Assembly: GCA_019633425.1 (NCBI GenBank)
Contig: WSUB01000161.1
Coordinates: forward strand, 1-64,000
Length of the DNA: 64,000 nt
Direction: 5' to 3'
Source of the DNA: Tulasnella sp. 424
Taxonomy: Eukaryota; Basidiomycota; Agaricomycetes; Cantharellales; Tulasnellaceae
Each line of letters begins with the position of its first letter. The first letter of the stretch is position 1. Below are positions 22,630-33,404 of the stretch, one piece after another. The notes under the pieces were generated by a model. The model ran no database searches and was not told the DNA's origin. It saw only the letters and a list, made by a program, of their open reading frames with translations. The position numbers and the translations under genes were made by a program.

Positions 22630-23033
22630 TAGTGTGGGACAGTGAATCATGACCACCTCTATTTCCCCACTGTTTGAACTGAAATTTTGCCATCACACTC
22701 TCTAGACATACGGGTTTATAAGTGAAAAACTCGTTTTGACAAAAAATACCACTCGGGGTCCTTTTGCGGCAAAAATTCTGACCTAACCCCAACCTAACCC
22801 CTTGAGAAAACGCGTTTGGTGGGGTCGACCTGAATTTTCCATGGGGTTTTGTGGCGAAAATTCTGTCGAAAAAGTCATACTTTGAGTTTTGAGAAAATCA
22901 CTCCGATATATTTATAGATACACCTAAGAACATCATTTCTACAAAGTCTTAGGGTCCCAGTACTAAATTTGGGGGAGTAGTTTCACAAATAGTGGGGAAC
23001 CGGAAATTGGTCACAACTCACTGTCCCACACTG
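22630..23033. mobile_element. Tc1/mariner-like MITE
   Basis: A 404-bp element with termini AGTGTGGGACAGTGA and, at the right end, the complement TCACTGTCCCACACT. It is flanked by TA (22628-22629 and 23034-23035), the usual Tc1/mariner target duplication. The first base of the left terminus appears changed relative to the right. There is no transposase ORF. Confidence 0.8.
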
Positions 23034-23035
23034 TA

Positions 23036-25182
23036 TTTAAAAACCCCCTCGGATAAACCCCTTCACAAAACCCCTTCCAATCGGCTGGCTGACAAAGCCT
23101 AGGAGCTCAATCGGAAGCTTCAGGGTCCTTCCTTTTGTACACGTCGCTGCATCTCCTTCCGCCACAGTTCCTCTGGTGTCCTAGATAAGCAATTGAGCAG
23201 TACAAGTTACAACTATGCGGTTCTATATATTCCTAAATCAATACAGTTTTGATAGGTTTTGGGCTTAAGCTTAGGGCTTCTTATTTGAAATGCCCTTAAA
23301 GTCTGCTTAAGTGAGTAATCAAGCACATGCAGCTCGATTTTCTCGTTTCTACTCCCATATTCATTTTAAAACTATTCCCTGAACCCGTCATGTCAGGGTG
23401 AATGGGTCTTACCAGCAGCATTTAGGTGGTCTTTAAGCACCCATCGGCTTTTCTCAGCTTTTCTCTTCCGCTCCGCCGTCCCTTCCGCTTCCGCTGTTCC
23501 TTCTTATCCTATTAGTCTTTTTCTTTATTTTATCTCCTTTTTGATCGCTTCTCGCTCCTAATAAGATGTCTTTAAGGGCTCATTGGCTTTCTTGGTTATT
23601 CCTCCACTTCCGCTCCAGTTTGTGACGTTTAGTCAAATTTGTAACTTCCGTATCAATTCCAGCCATCTCAGCTCCGCACGGACGATGTCAACATGTTCTC
23701 TCATTTTCCTCACATATCCTAATTAGGGTCTATATGGGTTCTTAGCTGGATAGAGTCAAAACCTAGCTCTGGTTCCAACTACCTGCAAGCTTGCAAGTAT
23801 GTCTACATGAGTTCCCAGCATGCTTCCAAGCGGCATGACCGCCTAGACCATTTTGTCCGCCTGTCAGTCTAGGTGTCAACTGCAATTCCATCCTCAAGGT
23901 GCAGTAAGCACGAAGGCCATGGAAGCATGTGCGGAAGAGTTCATTTTCTACAACCCTTCCCTCGACGCGACACTTCTCCCAACCCCTCATTGAAAACCAC
24001 TTCAGGTACATGGTAAGCTAATTCCACCGAGTCCTAAGTGTCGCCAAACCACTACAACGACTCCTCTGCCGTCCCAGAATGCCGCACCGCTGCATAGACC
24101 CAAAGTTGGCTCGGTCTATTGTATGATGGAGTTTATGATCTGATTCCTTTTCTTTTTCTTTTGCTTAACACAAAAGATGCGGAAACAGCCGAAGGTAGCT
24201 AGTCGAAGGCCATTGCTGGCACCGTTGGTTCCAAGGTCCGGAAGTGGTCCACCGTTGCCGGCTGCTGTTCTGTTGAACTCCACACAGGAGAAACCGAATA
24301 TTTGTAAAAACCACAGAGTACATAGACAATATACAACGGTCTTCTTGAGTTTTCTTTTGAAATCTGCCTCGTTGACACCATCCACACCAACACGAGTCCG
24401 ATCACCTTCCCGCACCTCGAGAGGGTGCAATGCGTTACCAGGCTAAAAATAATACGATGTCCAGCTTAAAGCCATCCATAAAAAATGAACCAAATGATAA
24501 AAACAAGTAATTAGCATGATAACAAGTCGATATATGCATACCGGCAGTGCTAGAGAAAGACTTCAGCCACACTGTTTCACCGGAGGCGAACACTCGTATC
24601 GAAGTATCCGCCCGAAGCCCGTTTCTCAGTGCACCTCACATACCCAGAGCTTACACCTCTTGAGAAATAAACGAATCTGTGAATTCCCAGCTTGCTTTGG
24701 GGAGTGATGCCAGTGTGTTTGGTTCAACTTGTAGGACTGGTTGAGGACGGCCCAACACTCTGTGCCATCCTGAGTTCCAACCAGAGTGAATTTTTTTGTT
24801 TTCATGTTGCTTTAATTTATATTGGAGCATAAATTTTGGTGCAACTTTCAATAGGGGATAGGATGAAAACGACGAGGTTGCGTTGAAGGGAGGTTGTGTA
24901 GAAAACGAAATTACGAACTCTTCCACGGCCTTCCAGCCTGCCGCAGTGAGAAAGATCCCTCCCTTAGGCTCAGGGATCCCTGCGCTAAATGCGTGGACGT
25001 AACCATGTATTTATATATCAATTAAACTACCTTTCTTTAGATTCCTGACACCACAGAGTCCTCTCAGCCCTTGAAATGAGCACGTTCCCACCGCTCAAAG
25101 TGGCTTGGTAGCTGAGTCAGCAGACTGGAAGAGGTTCCCTCAGGAATTTCTCCAAAAAAGGGGGTTTCCAAATAGTATTACC
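23036..25182. other. Region without a recognised gene
   Basis: AT-moderate sequence inside the 2.6 kb insertion. Minus-strand segments around 24926-24650 and 24450-24370 look slightly gene-like (for example GTQDGTECWAVLNQSYKLNQ and HPLEVREGDRTRVGVDGVNE). They sit in different frames, are separated by stops, and I recognise no family. They may be exons of a decayed cargo gene. Confidence 0.3.
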
Positions 25183-25191
25183 CTATAATCT

Positions 25192-25555
25192 TGGGTCTTG
25201 TATCTAGCCAGACTCGGGGGTCATTTCATTTGGTCTGCATCTCATCAGCCAAGTTGCAGAACAACGTACCATTCATCACAGGATAATTGTAAAAGAAAGT
25301 CATGGACCCAGCCTGCTCTACATGCGGACAGATGCAAGCAATAACCCCACACCAGGCATATTTCCATCCTTTGCCCAATCTATCAATGCCAACCGCAGAA
25401 TGGACTGGATAATCAAAATATAGGCATTGTACAAAACAACATTAGCCAATACAGACAAGAACCGAAGTAAGAGAATGAAGAATGGGAATCATAGTACAAT
25501 GAGGAAAGGGGTTTGATGACGGCCAGAAAAACCTCCATAAGCATCACAGTGACAA
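25192..25555. repeat. Array spacer between NWD 3' end and kinase 3' end
   Basis: Sequence shared with 39410-39770 and in part 21960-22100 and 56040-56400 (landmark AATCAAAATATAGG). It is non-coding and probably contains the kinase 3' untranslated region and terminator. Confidence 0.5.
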
Positions 25556-28500
25556 TCAATGTCGTGTATACGCAGCATGGGTTGCCTCTCTTGCAGCATG
25601 AGGTGCTTGTGGTCGAACAAGCTTGGAGATCGCGTTGGTGAGGTCGGCACGGTGTAACGGTTCTGGAAGCAATGCGTCAGCGAAAACACCACAAACGCTG
25701 AAGCGCTGGCAACGTACTGGTGACGCGGTCATCCATTCCTGCCTGCAGGCAGCGCTCATGGTCGCCAATCACTATGTCGAGGATAGGTTAGAGGTTGCAA
25801 TACCAACAGCTAAAGGTCGCGACATACTGGCATGAGCCGTCAACGCAATAATAGGTGTTCGCTCCAGGCTCTGCTCAGACTCGAAGGCCCGGATGAGCTC
25901 CGTAGCTTCCATGCCACCCATGAAGGGCATCGAGACGCCCATATGTGGAGAACTGTCGGCCGAGAACTCACTAAAGCGATGGGAACTGAGGGACGTACCA
26001 GAATGACGTCATATGGCTTGCCTTGGTGCCAACGCTCCTTGACAGCGTCGACCGCCAGCTGCCCGTTCTCGACGATCTGCACATGGTGACCATAGTTCTC
26101 CAGGAGCTTCACTGCGACGTTCTGATTGACCATGTTATCCTCAGCAAGTAGAATGTCGTAGTCATCGCTGGCGCGTCGACAGCTTGATGTGAAGTGATGG
26201 ATTCCAATGCGGTAACTAGGGTGTTGGCGAGGTCTTCATGGTTGCAAGGTGTGGTGAGCTGAGCGCTGATACTGTTGTCGAGGCACCATTTCACTGCGAG
26301 GAGGGCATCATTAGCCACTGACGTCACAACAGCGGGTGGACAGGCTTACAGTTCAAGCGTGACATGCAGTGAGGAGGTAGAGGCTAGACGAGATGCAGGC
26401 CGGTCAGCTGACACCCGTCGGGAGTTGGTCGATCATCCCTTACCGGAGAAAGAAGGATGATGGGGATATATCGGAGGTGGTCGAGGTCACGAAGTTTCTC
26501 GGTCTACACAAGGCCAGTTAGTAGGAACAAACGCACAGAATATCCCCAAGCGAAACTCACCCCGGCCAAGGAATCAACGATGATAGTATCGACATGAGGA
26601 ATTCTAGACTTGTCTGCCAAACGAATGACGTCATGCGAAATGAAAAACAATCCCAATCCCCCGAACCTGATTTCGTGAGACATATAGGCCAAAAACTCAG
26701 ACTTGGACCTGTTCGCCAGCTCAGCCGCTTCCCTTGCAGCCGTGTTCTTCTGAATGCTCTCTCGCAAATTGTACACCATCTGATTGATCTGAGTCTTGAG
26801 CGAGTCCATCTCTCCGCTAGCCTTGACGGTGATGAATCGAGTGAAATCTCCGTCCGTCGCAGCAGCTGAAATCTGAGTGAAGCCTTGGACTTAGGACGTC
26901 AGGTTGTTGGCCATGGTGTTGATGGAAACGCTGTTTTCGCCGCACGGTCAGCATCGAACGCGGGAGGGAGCGAGTATATGTGAGACTTATGTGATATCTT
27001 GCCACACGTCAGACATGTTCTGTACCTCAGCTTGGACACCTAATTTACCCTCGGTACCGACTTCTCGAGCGACCTTCATGACTTCAGTGGCGAAAACAGC
27101 AAGTTGGTCGATCATGCTGTTGATAGTGCTGACGAGGTCCAAGATTTCACCAGCGACGGAAACTCCAACGCATTTCTGAGTGAGGTCTCCTCGGGTGACG
27201 GTGGTCTACCCGAGGAAGGAGAGAAAAGGAGGTGATGTCAGCAAACCTTTTCCCCGTCGCTAATACCCCTTGAATGTGCAGTTGCCTTTGCGATTGTTCG
27301 GACTTGCACAGTCAACTACTAGAACGTACACGGAAAACCCAAGGTCGGACGATCAAAACGTTGCAGCGATCCCAGGGGAAGGAACGTACATTCAACGCCA
27401 TGTTGTTCACATTCTCCGTCAAATCCTTCCACGTTCCACTAACACCGGGTACCGAAGCACGTCCTCCAAGCTTTCCTTCCGTTCCGACTTCACGAGCGAC
27501 ACTATCAATCCCCCAAAACGTCAGTCAAACCCCGTCAAAATGTCGGGGCCGGCCTCCACTACTCACCAAGTAACTTCAGCAGCAAAAGTCGACAAACTCT
27601 CCGTCATACCGTTCACGGTCTGCTTCAACTCGAGAATCTCTTCTTTGACATCGACTTCGATCCTCATGGTGAGATCTCCTTGCGCGACGGCCTTGGTGAC
27701 TTCAGCGATCGAACGGACTTGGGTAGTGAGATTCAACGCCTGTCAACAGCAGCGACGGGTGGCGCTGGCGTGTGCGGCGAACCGATAGAAAAAGAGCTAA
27801 AGTGAGGAATCGATTCTACCACAACTCGATCATGCCGAGGGGACTCACCGTCATGTTGACGTTGTTCATCAAGACCTCCCACATTCCTTCCACACCTTCA
27901 ACCATAGCTTGTCCACCCAACTTGCCTTCCATGCCTACTTCCAAACTCACTCGCGTCACTTTGTTGGCCAGGGTGTACAGCTGTCGGACCATGGAGTTGA
28001 CCGTGTTCTTCAAATCCAGCATCTCGCCTTGCACGTCGACTTGCACGGTCTGCTGCAGCCTGTCGCCACTGGCGACGGCTTTCGTGACATTGGCGATGGA
28101 ACGGACTTGCGCGGTGAGGTTCTCCGCCATTTTCTAAAACGTCGAGGGTCGATTAGGCGAACTCGATAGGACGATACAAAGGTCGTCGAAACTCACGTTG
28201 ACGTTGTTGGTAAGATCGGCCCACGTTCCTTTCACTCCTTCGACCTGCGCTTGACCGCCTAGCACACCCATCGTACCAACTTCAAGAGCGACTCGAGTGA
28301 CTTCAGATGCGAATGTGTTGAGTTGCTGCACCATCGAGTTGACGGTATTCTTGAGCGTGGCCATCTCTCCTTCGACTTCAATCTCAATGTGTTGGGTGAG
28401 GTCTCCTTTGGCTACGGCGGTGGTGACGGTGGCGATACTTCGCACTTGCTGCGTCAAGTTCAAGCACATCTTGTTCACGTTGTTGGTAAGCTGCCACCAT

Positions 28501-29784
28501 AATCCTTCTACGTCTGGCACGTCCGCCTGTCCACCAAGGTTGCCCAACGTCCCCAATTCGAGCGACACGTGCCACACTTCCTCCGCCAACTTCCGTAGTC
28601 GAATCACCATCCCGTTGGCCGTCGTTTTGAGCTCCAAGACCTCTCCCTGCGCGCCCACTTCGATCATCTTGCTGAGGTCTCCAAGGGCGACGGCTTTGGT
28701 GACCTGGGCAATGGCACGGACCTGGTTCGTCAGATTGGCAGTGAGCTTGTTGACCGTTCTGCAGAGCTCCTGCCAGGTCCCGCCGAGAGCGACTTCAGAG
28801 ACTTGACCGCCGAGTTTGCCTTGAGTACTGACTTCGTCTGACACGCGGGTAACATCACTCGCGCATTCGGCTAGATGTTCAACCATCGTGTTGATGACTT
28901 CCTTTGAGCTGGACCAGAACTGAACCTTGGATATGGACAGTGATCTTCTGAGTGAGACCATTGTTTGCTACCGCCTGACATGTGCCAAAGACACAAGTGT
29001 GAGTTTTCTTTTTATCGGAGGATGGTGAAAATGAGGAGGGTGGGATGGGAAGGAAGTTGCGTTCCGCCCGTTGGGAAGCCGTTTGTCTAGGCCTGACCTC
29101 ACTGCGCATTAGAAAGCACGATGGCGATATGCAGAAGAGACAGGTCTCCACCGAAGGCAGGTGTTTTCGATAGCAGAAAAAAAGCATGATATGGGAGGAG
29201 GGGAAAGACAAAAGAGGACGAATGCTCACCTTGGAAACGCGAGCGGCATCCTGGCCCTAGGCCTTGAGCAATTGGAGCTCGTGATATGACAACCGTACCG
29301 TCGGCGTGCAGCGGGCGGTCTGAGGAGATAGATGCGAGTGAGTCGGCAGAGGGTGCTCGCCCGCAGGGGGGCAGAAGTAAGACGCACCGTTCTTCACCCC
29401 TGCGATGCATTCGAGCCATTACTGCCGTTGTTGGCCCCTGGAGTAGAATCGGGTGTTGGTGGACCGTGAGGGTTCCAGTCCATGGAGGAGCTGCCATTTG
29501 TAGGTGCCGAGTAAGTGGGTCGAGCAGAGACTGTGGTATCGCATCAGTCGTTTAGCCAATCCCGCGATGGACTGTTCGACTGCGGCCTCTTTGCTCAACA
29601 TGTGAGGATAAGCTGGGGTATAGGAATGCCTGAGTCGTACGGAGCGATTAGGGTGAGAAGGCGGTCGAGGAATTAATGGATTGGGAGGCGCCTCGGATGC
29701 AGCCTCTTTAGATGGCGTCGAAAGAGAAGTGGATGAGGACTGTGCCATACACGAAGGGAGGGACTTGTGAGCTGAGTTGTTCAT
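25556..29784 (-). pseudogene. NIK1: Group III hybrid histidine kinase, catalytic core deleted (HK2)
   Basis: NIK1/Os-1 kinases sense osmotic stress through a chain of HAMP units and feed the HOG pathway. Here the minus strand keeps an N-terminus from about 29784, six HAMP units (about 28980-26830; for example [20 protein letters not shown] and [20 protein letters not shown]), the linker [20 protein letters not shown] and the start of the histidine box SHEIR. At about 26645 it jumps directly to [12 protein letters not shown], losing about 1.05 kb that in HK3 encodes the rest of the histidine box and the ATPase domain. Receiver parts follow (NMVNQ/VNQNVAVKLLENYGHHVQI; 26160-25556). Extra frameshifts occur in the N-terminus. 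It cannot be an active kinase. Confidence 0.85.
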
Positions 29785-30999
29785 GCGATCGGAGCAACTA
29801 AAATGGCCTTACCTTTGGGGTGGAGGTGGAGAGAGACAGGGTGTGGATTGATGAGGGGCGGAGAAGACACATGAGGGGGAGATTCAAAAGCTTGGGCAAT
29901 CGGGTAGCCGGATTGGAAGTCGTTGGAGAGGTTTCGTGGTGTCAATTGGCGTGTGGTGTTGTTGGGCAGTTTATTGGTTATTCAAGCCATACAGTGAACG
30001 GGGATATGCTCAAGGGAGAGGGAGCCGTCGACAGTCTGTTTCAAAAGACCCTGGAATATTTGAGGAGGGGACTCGGAGACGTATGCATCAAGTTCCCCCT
30101 CAGCTCAAACCGGGGAGCCAGCATGGTCTTGTGATGCAACAGCCGCATTCTCTCCTCCTCGTACCTCGTCGTCGCCGTAGTTCATGCTGCCATACCGTTC
30201 TTCTTCCTTCTCTGCACTAGGTCCGCGCACACGATGATCCATCAGCCGAGCCTGCCACGCTTAAATTGCACGAAGCACCAGCATCGAAGCTATGTCGCAG
30301 TCTGGAGTCTTCCGAGGAAAGAGAGCCATGTGAGAAGGTGAGGAAGAAGGTAAGTTTGTACGTAGGGATGCGACGTCAAGCTACGTTGACAGAGGAAAGA
30401 ACGGTCGGAAGTGAAATCGTGCAGATCCGAAACTGTGGGAGGGGTGGACAGCCACAATAATGTTCCCCGGTCAAGTCGCCCCTCACTTCAGCAGCCAAGA
30501 CACACAACATAACAGTACTTACTAGTCCACTACTCTAATCGTCGCGACACCATCCCAACATGAAACTCCACTCTCCTGCCTGCCACGTTTGTCTGCTTTC
30601 TTGATTCACCCCCGCTGCGTGCCCGGGCCTTCGGATTTAAACGGACGTCGCCACCACTCCATCCACATGTGTCACATACATCCCACCAGAGGGTTCGGTA
30701 TGCAACTCGATCCACGAAACACTAGTGCCGCTAGTCAGCAAGGACATGGACTATCGATTCGCATCCCCTCTCGGTAATGGCTATTAGACTTGAGGGTGTC
30801 GAGTTCGCGAGCCAAAACTGTCATCGAACCTTGACGCATCCGTACCTCCACGAGGCCAGCAGCCTGACGCTGAACAGCTTCCTCCTCGCGACGTTGGCCA
30901 AACGCAGGTGCATCCCTTCGGGCGAAAAACGGGGGAAACTCCATACGATACAACTTGCGGGCACAGGGAACTGGGAAGAGTGTCCTTCTGCTGCCGTGT
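29785..30999. repeat. Kinase 5' flank and NSE3 3' flank
   Basis: Shared with 45012-45900 (nearer half) and with 47090-47300 and 48200-48330 (farther half). The short ORFs here are chance products of duplicated non-coding DNA. Confidence 0.5.
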
Positions 31000-32297
31000 T
31001 CTTTCCCCCACTTCGTCCTCTCACAGTAATTTCAACTTCTCGTCCAACCAACCCCATTTCATCAAGTCGCATAGGCTCCGCGGCGCTCTGTTCCCAAGTT
31101 CTCAGTATGGGCAATGAACCCTACCTCCACTGGTATAAACCCTGCTCCTCTTCGTCCGCCGCTTTCCGGGATTTGCGTCGTGCTCCCGCCCTGGACAGGA
31201 GCGCCACCTGGTATCGGGACCCGCATTTGGTCGAGGTAATTTTGCTTGATGATGTTGCTCAGATGGTCAAACAAAGTCTGCGACGAAAACGCTGGCAAAG
31301 GGAGTTTGGACTTGCAATACAGGTGGAACGACTTAAGCTGTCGTTTCAGTTGTGCTGTGCAGGCCGTCAGAAATGGGCGCTTTTGCAAGACGTCGGAGGG
31401 ACTCTTACGTTCAGGAAGCATACGTCCATTCGCGAGTATCAGAGAAAGAACCAGTTGCAGGATGCCTGTCGGGGCTAAAGGCTCCACCGACTTCCAAGCG
31501 AGAATTGCGCCTCTCGGCCGTTCGTAATTCTGGTTTTAAGGTTCTTTTCCAACGAGGCCAAGAGGGCAGACTCTTGACTTCTTCTTCATACAGTTTGTCG
31601 TTCTTCTTGTTCGCAAGTCTGATCAAGTCGGGGTTCAAGGTGCTCCGCAGGATATAGGTGCCCAATGATTGACCTGATGATCCTGTCAGTAATAGCTTTA
31701 TGCATCTATCGCCTGCTTCTCTACGCCGATAGCGTCTCTCTCCGAGCGCGTCATGAATTCCACCACTTCCATACCGAAGGTGTGGCGAAGAATCTTTTGC
31801 GCAGTCCCAAAAACGGCGTTAATCCCCCTAGAGTTCTCGGGAAGAACTAGAAGAAAATCCATCAGGTCAATACGCTAAAGAAAGGTATACGCGTGACTAT
31901 GCCACCTTTCTTGATAATCTCTGTGCGCCTGATCGTTTGCCACCTAGGCTCTTGAAACAGAGCCATTCAGACAAGATCATTAGAGCGAAGTTGATTTCAT
32001 ACAAGCATCTGATGTCTTAGCACAATGAAGGATGTACGAAGTGTTGAGGCGCGAACAGCTGACCTCAAGGCCTAATCCGCCTGTCCCATCCGCCCGCCTT
32101 TTGTTCGCCCCATCAGCTTGAGACCCAGCACGAGCTTGTGACACGCCAGCCAAGTTTCCTTCGTCATCTTCATCGTCACTGTAGTCCATGACACCAAGTT
32201 CTTCTTCATCGTCGTCCGGGTCTGCTCCGCGTCTCCTTCGAGATTGTGATGGCCCGGCACGTCTGGCTTGGGAGACTTGGGTTGCTCGGGGCACCAT
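31000..32297 (-). pseudogene. NSE3: NSE3/MAGE-like gene (copy 3)
   Basis: Exon 1 begins at ATG 32297 and is open, with the run SQARRAGPSQSRRRRGADPD and then acidic repeats, up to a GTCAGC donor near 32070. In exon 2 (about 31995-31910) a one-base loss and a CGA-to-TGA change in the normally conserved LVRMALF helix destroy the frame. The MAGE core is still legible: STLNPDLIRLANKKNDKLYE, then LAPTGILQLVLSLILANG, then LFDHLSNIIKQNYLDQ. The C-terminal segment ends early near 31000. Confidence 0.65.
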
Positions 32298-33404
32298 TAT
32301 GCGACCAACAGGTGTTTCCTGGAGCCTTGGGGGACTAACAAGATGCGAGAATGTGAAGGAAAAGTCGGTATGTGTCCTTTGGTGAAAGAATGGGCGAAAG
32401 TGAAATTGTGCCCCAAACTGCGGGAACGTGATCCCTAGCACCGCCACAGACCATTTGTTCGTAGCGAAATCCGGGGCCTTAGACAACACAAAATGGGCTC
32501 CAGTAGCCACGATCTTATTCATGGATCAAGGTACAACTATGGCTCCTTCTTTTCTCTATTATTCCTTTTCTCTCCTTCCGTTTCCCGCTGGAATCTCCTC
32601 CCATCACCCCCCATTAGAATCGGCATCCACCGGTTCTTACTAGCCTACACCCCTACCACTTCCCAATAGCCTTTGGCATCGTAGACCCACTTTTGCTTGT
32701 TTTTCTCTCTCCTCGTGACCACATGTAGTAGCGGTCCCTGTTTAGTCGGGACCGTACCTTGCCGCCCTTAGGGCTTGGCTGTTCGCGGTATACAAACAAA
32801 GATTTAGAGCTGAACAGACCAGCTTGCCTGGAAGCCACTAGGCTCGCCCCTCGAAGCTCGATCTAGATACTTAGCTCACACAATCAGTCTGGTTGTAATT
32901 ATTACCGTCATTCAGGTAGGACTCAGAGAAGGACTCCACGTTCCCTCTCCATCGCCAACGAAGGGGATCTCCAGTACTACTTGGGGCGTTGACCTGTATT
33001 GCGATAGCAGTATCGAGGTATACTTCACCGCTTCATCTATATTGCGAATTTGTGAAAATAAAAGTTTGAACCCCTTTCTGTTGATTCCCCTTTGACAGGA
33101 TTCGGAGGCGAGTGGAAAGAGGACTCAGCAGTTGATGAGAGCACCAAACTGAACCGCCTGAATGCCTGCGTGATACCGAAGCTAGTAATCGACTGGTCAA
33201 ACGATTTCTGGTATCCTCGCGAATCCACGGTACAGCAAACCCTCTTTGTGCCCCAAAAGGGAGAACCCGAAGTCTGCCAAGACTTGCGGGCACGTGCGTT
33301 GCACCGCCCACACAGACCCTTTTCTCCCTCTCGTCTCTACATCGAGGTCTCTCTGCTACATTCCATTAGCACTCTATCGAATACAACAATTCAATACCCG
33401 AACA
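32298..33404 (+). promoter_or_regulatory. NSE3/NWD2 intergenic region
   Basis: The outer parts match the other NSE3-NWD spacers. Positions about 32480-32850 are absent from the other two copies and may be a small insertion, with a short hairpin near 32733-32752. CACGTG lies at 33290-33295. No gene is supported. Confidence 0.35.

Larger units (their letters stand above)
22619..25182. mobile_element. 2.6 kb unclassified insertion
   Basis: The array sequence is continuous at 39400-39420 but interrupted here by 2564 bp. The 9-bp word CTATAATCT occurs at both borders (22610-22618 and 25183-25191), as expected for a target duplication. A 9-bp duplication would suit a Mutator-like element, but the ends show only weak inverted similarity. 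It contains a mariner-like MITE and short ORFs of unknown origin. The class is unresolved. Confidence 0.55.

Noticed and set aside
28297..28806. Plus-strand ORFs opposite the kinase HAMP units (also 43093-43614 and 56828-57376)
   Set aside because: They are reverse-strand shadows of HAMP repeats; the minus strand carries the recognisable protein.
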